From Tritrichomonas musculus (Eukaryota; Parabasalia; Tritrichomonadida; Tritrichomonadidae): 64,000 bases of DNA. The notes under the pieces were generated by a model. That model ran no database searches and had not been told where the DNA came from. It saw only the letters and a list, made by a program, of their open reading frames with translations. The stretch is taken from NCBI GenBank assembly GCA_039105265.1, contig JAPFFF010000005.1:2713501-2777500 (forward strand), read 5' to 3'. Position numbers and translations under genes: made by a program. Shown here one piece after another: positions 10,474-19,142 of this stretch. Each line of letters starts with the position of its first letter. Position 1 is the first letter of the stretch.

Positions 10474-12057
10474 ATGCCTAGAATAGCTATTAGTAACTTT
10501 AGTGGCAAATTAAATGCACAAGACTTAGCACGAATAAACACACGTTTAAACAACGAACTTAACGCAGGCTTGGATAATAATCCAAATGGAAGAGGAGCTT
10601 GGCGACAATTAGCATCTTCACTTATGAACTTCCTTAATGAATACGAGTTTGCTAATAACGAAGGATTTGATGTTAATGATGAAACAATTGGAACTTTTAT
10701 AAATAGAGTTAAACAAGAAGAAACAGAAGATTTAGTAGATGATGTTATAAATATGACAGGTAATAATTTAAAAGATACTATAAATATAGGAAATAGCATA
10801 CCACATAATACTGGTGTTAATATGAATCCTTTAAAAAATTATACTCCTGTAGTTTTCTCAGATAATACTGACGATTTAATTGAGGATGTTGCAAATATGA
10901 CAAGTAATAATATAGGAAATAGCATAATACAAAATTCAAACTTTTCTCAATCACAAATGCAACAACCACAGCAAATTAATCCTTTAGAGGATTTACTTAT
11001 TAATACAATATCTGTTCAAGATTTATTGAATATCTATAATAAATATTGTCCAAACCCAATATCAATCCAGCAAGTTCAACAAAACTCACAAGGTAACCAA
11101 GACTTAGCAAAAGCATATTTATTAAATGAAGTTCTTAAAGCAGCTCGAGATGGATATTTAGTTAAAGGAATAGGAGGAGGCTTTGGTCATTCGAAAATTG
11201 GAATGAATGACTTAATGCATATCATTTTGGATTTACAACGTGATGTTAAAAGAGTCTCAAATGCAATTTCACCTCAAGGAGCTCAAAAAATGGTTGATAA
11301 ACATAATGCAGAAAATCCATCAAGCCCATGGACATTGCATACCAATGATATTAATGGAGATAATATTCCTGATATTATTATTCGAAACAAGAGAGGCGAA
11401 CCAATGTACGTCAACGGTTATACAACAAAAAAGAGCAACTATCCTTTAGTTTATAACTATTATAAAGAACATCCAACAAGAGAATCAAGAAAGAAATATC
11501 CACTTTCACAATATAAGAATGACATAATGAATGTTCAATATGTTAATGAAGGGAATGCTGAATTATGGGGTAATCTCAAAGAAAAATGGAAAAGACCAAA
11601 ACAATTTGTTAATGATGAAGGTTTAGATTATAATATGAGTGGATATTCATTAAGAGTTCCTAAGAGACTATCTTCATACCAAAGATTTGTTAAATATGTA
11701 TTAGGTGAAGTTAAAAATGATGCATTTCAATTTATTTTACAAAATGGCATGATTATTCCAGACCAAATTAAGTTGAGAGCATTCTCTAAAGCAGCTGGAT
11801 ATTTATGGCGAACTAAGATTTTAGAACCATTATATCGTAAATATCAAGCCAATACAGAAGGCGATGCAAAGATAATTAAAAAGAAAGCAGCTGGAGAAAT
11901 TGATAATACAGTTTCAAAAATAATTCATGATTTACATAATGATGGAGGTGCATCAAGGAAAAATCTATTAAATGATTTAATCGCTTCAATTACTAATGAA
12001 ACTATATCTAATTATTCTGGACAATATCAAATGGTAGAACCTCAACTAAGTGAGTAA
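10474..12057 (+). CDS. Conserved Polinton protein with EF-hand-like loop, 527 residues
   Basis: It is homologous to the gene at 49459-51432 in Polinton C2 and stands in the same place, directly before the ATPase gene. The N-terminal half is Asn/Gln-rich and poorly conserved. The conserved core starts near residue 245 (GMNDLMHIILDLQRDVKR) and includes DINGDNIPDIIIRN followed by YVNGYTTKKS; D-x-N-x-D-x-x-x-D resembles the calcium-binding loop of EF-hand or dockerin domains. A second conserved block (GYSLRVPKRLSSYQRF) begins near residue 390. No enzyme motif is visible. Conservation between two elements and position suggest a virion assembly or terminal-protein-like role, which is inference only. 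Confidence 0.65.
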   Translation: MPRIAISNFSGKLNAQDLARINTRLNNELNAGLDNNPNGRGAWRQLASSLMNFLNEYEFANNEGFDVNDETIGTFINRVKQEETEDLVDDVINMTGNNLKDTINIGNSIPHNTGVNMNPLKNYTPVVFSDNTDDLIEDVANMTSNNIGNSIIQNSNFSQSQMQQPQQINPLEDLLINTISVQDLLNIYNKYCPNPISIQQVQQNSQGNQDLAKAYLLNEVLKAARDGYLVKGIGGGFGHSKIGMNDLMHIILDLQRDVKRVSNAISPQGAQKMVDKHNAENPSSPWTLHTNDINGDNIPDIIIRNKRGEPMYVNGYTTKKSNYPLVYNYYKEHPTRESRKKYPLSQYKNDIMNVQYVNEGNAELWGNLKEKWKRPKQFVNDEGLDYNMSGYSLRVPKRLSSYQRFVKYVLGEVKNDAFQFILQNGMIIPDQIKLRAFSKAAGYLWRTKILEPLYRKYQANTEGDAKIIKKKAAGEIDNTVSKIIHDLHNDGGASRKNLLNDLIASITNETISNYSGQYQMVEPQLSE

Positions 12058-12097
12058 GATATTTAAGATTATTTTTAGATGAAAACAATTTCATATA

Positions 12098-13015
12098 ATG
12101 GTACATATGATTCTTTCTTCAAAAGAATTCGCTGCAAAGCCGGAGATTCGGTGCCCGTCTAGCAGCAAATCTCAGGCCTTAACAGGCCCGATTAGCAACT
12201 TTCGATTAGATTTCATTCGTGATAAAGTAAATGATACATTAAATGATAACATAGATGAGATTGGTGGTGCATTAATAAATGATATCCATCCTGATATAAA
12301 CATTAAGTACAACAGTGTGAATGTCATCGTTGGTAAACAAGGTCAAGGTAAAACTGTTATTGCTTTAGAAGAAATTATCAAAATAAGTCTAATAAACACG
12401 CATCACTTACTTGTCTATATCACAAAGAATGGTGATGAAAATGATAGAAGCTTCCAAGCACTAAAGCATTTAATCAAAATTCCTCACGTTACAATAAGTG
12501 AGAAAGAAGCAAAAGGATTTATTGAAACATTGATATCTGCAAAAAATTTGTATTATCTAATCAAAAGAGAGAATTTAGAAGACCAAATAATGGATGACCA
12601 AAAATATGCAATGTTTGATGTGCTACATATTAATAATTTTGATAGGGATTATTTACACACTATTGTTTTATTCGATGATATAAGTAACAGTAAATTGTTC
12701 TCTTCTGAGGAATCTTATTTCAGTCAGCAACTTAGAAGATGTAGGCATACAAATATTACTTACTTCTTATTGATTCAAGGATGGAAAGGAATCAAACCTC
12801 ATATCAAAAATGAAATCACGACATTATTTATCTTTCCATGCTTCAACAAGCAGCAACTACATTACATCTATTCTCAATCAGCCAGCAATTTACAATTTGA
12901 TGAATTTTACCAAAAATATTGCCAGCTTCTACAAATTCTTAGAGACAATCCGGATACTCATCCTTATATGATAGTTCAGGTTAATTCAGGTGGTGAGACG
13001 GTACTTCATACCTGA
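12098..13015 (+). CDS. FtsK/HerA-type packaging ATPase (Polinton B)
   Basis: This P-loop ATPase is expected to pump element DNA into capsids. Walker A is GKQGQGKT (79-86) and Walker B is VLFDD (about 190-194), followed by an Arg-rich stretch (LRRCRHTNI) that may hold the sensor or arginine finger. Length (305 residues) and order match the Polinton ATPase; the C2 copy at 51479 is clearly homologous from about residue 40 onward. The first 35 residues do not match that homologue and come from an unusually GC-rich patch (about 12125-12200), so the start is uncertain. The 3' end runs into a direct repeat shared with the next gene. Confidence 0.88.
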   Translation: MVHMILSSKEFAAKPEIRCPSSSKSQALTGPISNFRLDFIRDKVNDTLNDNIDEIGGALINDIHPDINIKYNSVNVIVGKQGQGKTVIALEEIIKISLINTHHLLVYITKNGDENDRSFQALKHLIKIPHVTISEKEAKGFIETLISAKNLYYLIKRENLEDQIMDDQKYAMFDVLHINNFDRDYLHTIVLFDDISNSKLFSSEESYFSQQLRRCRHTNITYFLLIQGWKGIKPHIKNEITTLFIFPCFNKQQLHYIYSQSASNLQFDEFYQKYCQLLQILRDNPDTHPYMIVQVNSGGETVLHT

Positions 13016-13102
13016 AGAACCACTGTATGTGTTTGAGGGTTCATGCCCGAAACGGTACTTCATACCTGAAGCGCTTTATGCTGAACCACTGTATGCGTTT
13101 GA
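12998..13102 (+). repeat. Direct repeats between ATPase and the small coiled-coil gene
   Basis: ACGGTACTTCATACCTGAAG occurs at 12998-13017 and 13052-13071, and GAACCACTGTATG-YGTTTGA near 13017 and 13083. The copies span the last codons of both convergent genes, so each protein tail lies in repeat sequence. Confidence 0.75.
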
Positions 13103-13414
13103 TGAATTCAGGAATTCAATAATTTGATTCACCTTCTCTTTAAGAGTTTCTACATCATTTTTGAGTTTGCTTTCTGAAGGCTTGTTAGGTTCAGGCTGTT
13201 CAGCAGGACCATAATCTTTTTTCAACATCAATATATTTTTGATTCTCGTTATTCTGTATCCTTTAATGTGATACAACTTATTCAATTTGTGGGTTGTCAG
13301 TTTATCTACCTCATCCTTATTCTTAGTATAGAATATATTGAACTCATCTGGGTTTTCAAACTCTTTTGAATAGTTTTTAATAGGTTCAATTATTTTCAAT
13401 TCTGTTAAACTCAT
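13076..13414 (-). CDS. Small conserved Polinton protein with C-terminal coiled coil
   Basis: The first ATG is at 13414, giving 112 residues. A conserved block (DKLTTHKLNKLYHIKGYRIT, then RIKNILMLKK) is followed by a Pro-rich linker and a short coiled coil (KLKNDVETLKEKVNQIIEFLN). The gene at 52185-52721 is a clear homologue in the same position and orientation, between the ATPase and the small hydrophobic gene. The basic helical block could bind DNA or the capsid; no family is recognised. A role in assembly is inferred from synteny. Confidence 0.65.
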   Translation of the reverse strand: MSLTELKIIEPIKNYSKEFENPDEFNIFYTKNKDEVDKLTTHKLNKLYHIKGYRITRIKNILMLKKDYGPAEQPEPNKPSESKLKNDVETLKEKVNQIIEFLNSSNAYSGSA

Positions 13415-13465
13415 TTTGATAGATATTAAAAACAATAAAATACAATTAATTAATTCTAATTTCGT

Positions 13466-13780
13466 TTAAGTGTTGCCTTTTAGCATAGGAATACTAAATG
13501 TTGCTGGATTTATGCTATTTTGTGTATTCAGCTTCGCTGTCTGTCCAACTCGTTGGGCATTCAAAAAGTTATCAAATGCACCAACTGTTGATGATATCCC
13601 ATTTCCTAAATTACCTAAAAACTTCCCTGCATTTCCTCCAATTATTCCTGCCGCTTTGCCTAATCCTGGAGCTACTATCCCAGTTGCTATTTGACCAATT
13701 GTTTGTAACACAGGCAGAGCTTTTCTAAAACCATTTGCTACTTTTTTAGTTATATTCTTAAACCAACTTCCGAAAGCCAT
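13466..13780 (-). CDS. Small Gly/Ala-rich, membrane-active-looking protein (pVI-like?)
   Basis: This 104-residue protein begins MAFGSWFKNI, an amphipathic start identical in the C2 homologue (52754-53062). A basic amphipathic helix and a Gly/Ala-rich hydrophobic centre (ATGIVAPGLGKAAGIIGG) follow, and then a polar tail. Small proteins of this build next to major capsid genes resemble membrane-lytic minor capsid proteins such as adenovirus pVI; this is analogy, not shown homology. It is divergent from the major capsid gene, 52 bp away. Confidence 0.6.
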   Translation of the reverse strand: MAFGSWFKNITKKVANGFRKALPVLQTIGQIATGIVAPGLGKAAGIIGGNAGKFLGNLGNGISSTVGAFDNFLNAQRVGQTAKLNTQNSINPATFSIPMLKGNT

Positions 13781-13832
13781 TTAATTTCATTTGAAAGAAA
13801 ATCCCGAATATTGAAATTTTCTTTAGGTGTAA

Positions 13833-15539
13833 ATGACATTTGCAAACGCGGCAACCAAAGGTTTAAGTAATCGTGAAGGTGATTTATATAGATTCTTTCA
13901 AGAACATTTAGCAAATTTAGTTCAAACTAATGGAGGTGACCATTATTTTAACTGGAAAACATTCGAATGTTTTGATTCTAATTGTCCACACCCAGTTCGT
14001 ACCAAATCTTATTTGAGACTTACATCAGAGAACTTCCCAATAACTCAAATGGAAAAATCCTTCATTAGTATTAAGATAAAATTATCAATTAAATTGGATA
14101 AATGCTTGGTTGGCTTCGAAAACGACTATAAGAAGCTCATTCGAGTATTTGTTGGTCTTAAGAACTCAGCAGAATTCTTTGGAAAGTTAGATACAATCTG
14201 TAATAACATTATGTGTAAAAACACTCAAGATGAAGCAGTTAGGGAACAATTTGCATACAACTGCTTGAAACCAAGAGCAGAGAAGGCTACAGCAAAATAT
14301 AGTCATTCAACATGGGATAATGTTTCATCTTTCTCAGAATCAGTTTGTGGTATATATGTTCCATTATCAGAATTAGCAGATGGATATGAACATTCATTTA
14401 ATATGGAATTAGTTATACCATACACAGATTTATTAAAGTATCAAGCTTTTATGTTATATCCTAATGCTATTTGCGGTGAAATCAAAGAATTAGTAGAAAC
14501 ATCAACTGATGCATTTGTTTGGGCACCAATTTCACCCTCAGTTGTTAAAGATGCTTTAGAAACATGGGAAGGAGATGTAATGAAGATTACATTACCAGAT
14601 TATACTGGATTAACAAACAAATTTACTCAATGCGGAAATGCAGCCAAGATTATATCATCAATTGTGAAAATTGAGAATGATGAAGAAAATGACAACGAAG
14701 AACCCAAATTTACTTTCGTTCAGGATGATTCAAAATATTCATATGCAGTTCATAATGTTACACTTTCTATCACAAACTGTATTGTTGAGCAGATGAGAAC
14801 AAACATTGCAGGATTTAACGCTAAGCCACAAGTATTAGAACAATTACGTTCCCTTCTTCAAGTACCAATAATTATTCCATCTCAAACACTTGATAGAAGA
14901 CATTTTCCAAATGCTGCTGGTGCTAATGGTATTGATACAACAACTGATATTTCGCTAAATTCTGCCACAAATATTACTGTTGTATTTCCAAAGAATTCAA
15001 ATGATGCAACATGTTTCGATAATATTATGTATGAGAATGTTCAATTATTCGTTAATAAGCATGCTATTCCAGATACTGAATTACAAACAGTAGGTGCTAG
15101 ATTTTATCAATTACAACTTGTCGCTAATGAACTGGATGGACCATTAGAAGCAACTAAAGAATTTGAGAATTCATTTACTGATGCACTTAATGATATGACT
15201 GAAGGTTCTGAAGATTTCGGTAAACGTCGTTCAAATTGTAGAGCAGATGGAACTTCATTTGGTATCAATTTCCAACTTGAAAGAAGCAATGCTGGATATG
15301 TTTTCGATGGAGCAGACTTTGGAACACAGACAGTGCCAATAACTTTCAGAGGTAAACCAATGTTTAAAGGTGTCAATGATACATACTATAATTTCATGAC
15401 AAATGATGATGGAGTTGTTGATACAGCCAGGCACCCGCCTCCCCCTGAACTCTGGATTTGTCAAGATACATATTTCACAATGGATAGTATTAATGGTCTT
15501 GTATATCATGGTACAAAAATCCCACCAGAGTTATATTAA
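13833..15539 (+). CDS. Major capsid protein, double jelly-roll type (Polinton B)
   Basis: This 568-residue protein is predicted to be beta-rich and is homologous to the capsid gene at 53133-55009 over its whole visible length (shared blocks GGDHYFNWKTFE, KPRAEKATAKYSHSTW, YPNAICGEI, NITVVFPKNS, CFDNIMYENVQL, RADGTSFGINFQLERSNAGYVFDG). Size, position after the ATPase and small capsid genes, and conservation fit the double jelly-roll major capsid of Polintons. The fold itself cannot be read from sequence by eye. It ends with TAAA at the stop. It looks whole. Confidence 0.8.
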   Translation: MTFANAATKGLSNREGDLYRFFQEHLANLVQTNGGDHYFNWKTFECFDSNCPHPVRTKSYLRLTSENFPITQMEKSFISIKIKLSIKLDKCLVGFENDYKKLIRVFVGLKNSAEFFGKLDTICNNIMCKNTQDEAVREQFAYNCLKPRAEKATAKYSHSTWDNVSSFSESVCGIYVPLSELADGYEHSFNMELVIPYTDLLKYQAFMLYPNAICGEIKELVETSTDAFVWAPISPSVVKDALETWEGDVMKITLPDYTGLTNKFTQCGNAAKIISSIVKIENDEENDNEEPKFTFVQDDSKYSYAVHNVTLSITNCIVEQMRTNIAGFNAKPQVLEQLRSLLQVPIIIPSQTLDRRHFPNAAGANGIDTTTDISLNSATNITVVFPKNSNDATCFDNIMYENVQLFVNKHAIPDTELQTVGARFYQLQLVANELDGPLEATKEFENSFTDALNDMTEGSEDFGKRRSNCRADGTSFGINFQLERSNAGYVFDGADFGTQTVPITFRGKPMFKGVNDTYYNFMTNDDGVVDTARHPPPPELWICQDTYFTMDSINGLVYHGTKIPPELY

Positions 15540-15602
15540 ATATTTTAAACATTTCCAAATTCAAGATTCAATATGATTTAATCTAAAAATATATTTTTAC
15601 AT

Positions 15603-15962
15603 TCAATATTCTAATAAAAGTTCTAAAACAAATTGTTGTACATTAATTAGATTACCAATTAAGTCAGTAAACCATATCTTAAAAGTATCTTTAGGCTGTG
15701 TTATTTCGTATTTCTTGTACTTGGTTAATATAGTATTTGTAAAGCAAACGAATGAATCCAAATAATTATCACGTTCAATGAAGGAACAGTGTAACATAAC
15801 ATCTCCAACCATTGCATTACTAAATAAGCAACGACAATGGATGACATGGATGAACTTAGGATTATTGCTTGATGTGAATTCATGAGGAAATTTTCTTTCA
15901 TAATATTTACTTGGACTATTTCCAGCTCCTTGAACATAAAAGTAAGTTTTTACTGTTGGCAT
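15603..15962 (-). CDS. Small protein divergent from the fibre gene, possibly a short minor capsid protein
   Basis: This 119-residue frame has beta character and a C-terminal block (FKIWFTDLIGNLINVQQF, then VLELLLEY) whose pattern resembles the end of penton-type single jelly-roll proteins. It occupies the slot taken in A and C1 by the penton-like gene, directly upstream of and divergent from the fibre gene (126 bp apart). It is only half the usual length, so the identity is tentative. Confidence 0.4.
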   Translation of the reverse strand: MPTVKTYFYVQGAGNSPSKYYERKFPHEFTSSNNPKFIHVIHCRCLFSNAMVGDVMLHCSFIERDNYLDSFVCFTNTILTKYKKYEITQPKDTFKIWFTDLIGNLINVQQFVLELLLEY

Positions 15963-16087
15963 TGATTGTTTTACAGGAAAAATAATTTTATTAATAGTAG
16001 TTTTTCAGTATTAGAGTATTGACTTACATCGGTTGGATTAGATTGCATTAGGTAGAAGGCGGAAAATGTTATTTTTCCATTTATCAA

Positions 16088-17932
16088 ATGTCTTATTCAA
16101 AACAGCAAGTTGATGAAAATACAGATTATAAGGCAGGAAAAGCCATATCTTTAGAAGATAGAATGATTTCAGTAAACTTTGATAATACACTATGTCTAAA
16201 CTCAGAAGGAAAACTTTCATGTGTTAGTGCAGGAAGTGGTTCTAGTGGAATAGAATATTCAGAAGGCCCAGGGATTCATATCAACAATCACAAGATAAGC
16301 GCTAACGTTGATGGAATATCAGTTAAAGTAAACCAGGCTGGTGAAATAGAAGCTATAGATAAATCTATAAAATTTAAAGCAGGAGATGGTATATTAATCA
16401 CCAGAGGCAATAATGCAATTACTGCTGATATTGACGGAACAAGTATTGTCTTCAATGAATCTAAACAGTTATCAGTAGCCAATGCAGGGAAAGTATATAG
16501 GCCAGGTGATGGTTTAAATGTAAATGGAGATACTTTAAATGTTCAAGTTGACCAAAGCACAATCAAAATAAATAATGATAATCAATTAGCACTAACAATT
16601 CCAAGTATAAATTATAAAGCAGGTGATGGTATTACAATTGATAAAGATGTAATCAAAACAAAGATTGATAATTTAACAATTCAAGCAAATCCAGATGGTG
16701 AAATTCATGCAGTTGTCCCAACAGCCGGTTCGGCTCTTTCATCTAATTCAAACAAATTCGATGTTAATGTTGATGGCACAACAATCAAAGTAAATGAAAA
16801 TAATCAATTAGAAGCAGTTAATTCTGGTAGTAAAGAATATAAAGCTGGATGGGGAATTGAGATTAATGATGATACAATTAAAACCAGAATTGATGATAAT
16901 ACAATGGGATATCTTGATGGTAAGCTTTATGCAATGCCTTATAATGGTGGTAAAGGTGTTTCAGTTTCACGAATCGATAGTACCAATTACTTAAATGTTA
17001 ATACTGATGATAAAACAATTAGAGTTAATGAAGATAATAAGTTGGAAGCAATTGGTGGAAGTAGTCAATACACAGCAGGTGATGGAATAAGCATAAACGA
17101 TAATACAATTGCAATTAATCAGAATTGGTTTGATATAAGGGATACTAATAATAAAGATGGAACTTTTCAACTAAGGAATATTGGTGACGCCTCGCATCCA
17201 GATATTCGTTTATGTGCTGTTGAAATAAGACCATTAAACAAAAACCTTACTAGAGATTTCTTTACTCAAACTCTTGGGCTTAACCCTGACTATGAAATGG
17301 ATTTCAATACTTCTATCAGCCAGATGGATATATCGTCAGGCACCGAATCTGAGATTCGTTGCACGGCAGAGCCAGAGATAACCGAACAATTAGGACTTGA
17401 CTCCGTTGTGCGACAAAACTACGCCTCTGGTGAATCTAAATATTTATTAACAATTGATGACATACCTAAGTTGAATATAACACAAGATGAAACAGCATTC
17501 CTCCAAATTCATCTACCAGATTATGTTAAAGATAGTAATGGTAAACCAATTGATTCAGTCATTTGCAATGTTAAGAAAGGATTTAATGGATACATTTCAG
17601 ATATCAATAGAGTTACGTTAAGTGGTGAAAGTATTGACGTTCCAGATGATTTGGTAACATATAACGAAGTAGGATGCGATATAGAGTTCCACAAGATTGC
17701 TCAATTATGTGACCCAACCATTCTTACAACAGAGGGAATGCAAATCAGGATATGTGACAGTGTATTTAAGATACTATTAACTGCTACTTCTTCAGGTGAT
17801 GGTAAGTTTACAATGATTGCAGATGATACATTAGATTCTGGCTTTGATGGACCCAATCAAGCATTTCATTTTAATTACGAGCATCAAAAAGAGTTATTCA
17901 AAGATTCTGTTGTTATACAATTATATAATAAC
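16088..17932 (+). pseudogene. Fibre gene of Polinton B, first part, with shaft-like beta repeats
   Basis: This part precedes the hAT-like insertion; the frame closes at 17935, just inside that insertion. Residues about 45-355 hold some eight repeats of 40-50 residues with the pattern YKAGDGI-I-x-N-x-I-x-x-x-I-D-x-x-T-I-x-x-N. Gly-Asp-Gly turns followed by short alternating hydrophobic strands resemble the trimeric beta shafts of phage tail fibres and adenovirus fibre. Unlike A and C1, this element has no W-rich repeats here. The remainder of the gene lies beyond the insertion. I infer a particle surface fibre. Confidence 0.7.
17925..17932. repeat. 8-bp target duplication ATAATAAC, left of the hAT-like element
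   Basis: ATAATAAC precedes the terminus TAAAGATC and recurs at 19135-19142 after the other terminus. It fits the hAT preference nTnnnnAn. Confidence 0.88.
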
Positions 17933-19134
17933 TAAAGATCTCTTCCCGAAAAAAAAAGGTATCCTTGGGTGGGAATTTCTAAAAAAATTTGGGAAATGAA
18001 CTTTTTGAAAAGAAAAAAAATTGAAAGGTAATTTCTTAAAATATACCTGAGAAAGGCAATCGCAAAGGAAAAAAAATTAATTTTTTTGAAAATTTTTATA
18101 AAGGAATACTTTTCTATTAATATACCTGAGAAATACGTAATTTTTTCATGAATGAAAAAATTAAAAAAAAAAAAAATAATTATAGTGAATCGAACTGTAG
18201 TTTTTATATTTTAATATGACAAAGAATGAACAATTAAGCTATCAAAAATTGAATTATAGAAAAAAATAGTTATATAAAAAGTTAAAGTTCTAAATTGTTC
18301 ATTTTAAAATACAACTCAAAAACATTACTTTATTAGTAACAAAGTGCTTTTTAATGAAATATTGTATTATACAAGTTATTTTACGAAATTATAAAAAATA
18401 GAGGGAAAAGAAAATGCAAAAATATAAAAGGTTTTATATATATTATTTTTTTTACTTCTATAAAAGCTTATTTCGTTAATATAATAAATATTTATTTCAG
18501 AATGAGCAAAATATAATAAATAATTCAGATCAATTCTTGACGTTGCTTTGAGTATGGTGAATATTCTTGATTGTAAAAGTATAAAAGAATGATTTTTTAT
18601 AACTAAAATAATTTTAGTGTTGATTTAGCAGAAAAATTATTAAGTCTTGCTTTAGTTACTTGAATTTTCCTTTTTTTTGTTTAAAACCTGGATTTCTAGG
18701 ACTATTTTATAAATCAAAAAGTTTAACTTTTTCTAAACTTCCCAATTTCCCCATTTCCCCATTCCCAGGAATGGGGAAGTATTGAAATTTGTATGAAAAA
18801 GTTAAACTTTTTGACGTGGGAAATATTTGGGGAAATGGGGAAGTTCTGAAAAAGTTTATTTTTTTGAATTATAAAATGGTTTGAGAAAATGGGAATTTAA
18901 GAAAAAGTTGTGGTTTAATATGAAAAAATTAAATAAAAACAAAAAAAATGCATTGAATATTTTCAATTATTTTTTAAAAAAAAGGAATAAATTTCAAAGA
19001 TTAATTGGTCAAATATTTTTTTTTATTTATTTCCTATTTTTTATAATTCCATTCAATTTGATCTCTTCCCGGGAATATTTTTTGGAGTTTAGGACGGGAA
19101 TTTCCCCTCTCAATTTTTCGGGAAGAGATCTTTA
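17933..19134. mobile_element. Non-autonomous hAT-like DNA transposon (1202 bp)
   Basis: The ends are inverted repeats that match for 21 bp and start TAAAGATCTCTTCCCG; TAAAG fits the hAT terminal consensus YARNG. An 8-bp duplication flanks the element. The inside is AT-rich and holds no convincing gene, so movement would need a transposase supplied in trans. At the right end a second copy of the terminal sequence (19060-19071) faces the terminus, making a hairpin of about 70 bp. A further inverted repeat of AAAGTTAAACTTTTT and GGGGAAATGGGGAAG units lies at about 18714-18858. It interrupts the Polinton B fibre gene and is therefore younger than B. Confidence 0.85.
18714..18858. repeat. Internal palindrome of the hAT-like element
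   Basis: CTTCCCAATTTCCCC-type sequence on the left arm pairs with GGGGAAATGGGGAAG on the right. A central CCCATTCCCAGGAATGGGG forms a tight hairpin, and AAAAAGTTTAAC-type motifs lie on both sides. Confidence 0.75.
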
Positions 19135-19142
19135 ATAATAAC
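19135..19142. repeat. 8-bp target duplication ATAATAAC, right of the hAT-like element
   Basis: Exact copy of 17925-17932, directly after the terminus GATCTTTA. Confidence 0.88.

Noticed and set aside
15255-15509. Minus-strand ORFs inside the capsid gene
   Set aside because: Shadows of a well-conserved capsid gene with no homologue of their own.
17933-19134. Reading the 1.2-kb insertion as a mariner element with TA duplication
   Set aside because: TA does flank shorter ends, but an exact 8-bp duplication with YARNG ends explains the borders better.
18881-19135. 84-codon ORF inside the hAT-like element
   Set aside because: Lys/Phe/Asn-biased low-complexity reading of AT-rich DNA that runs into the terminal repeat; no transposase motif.
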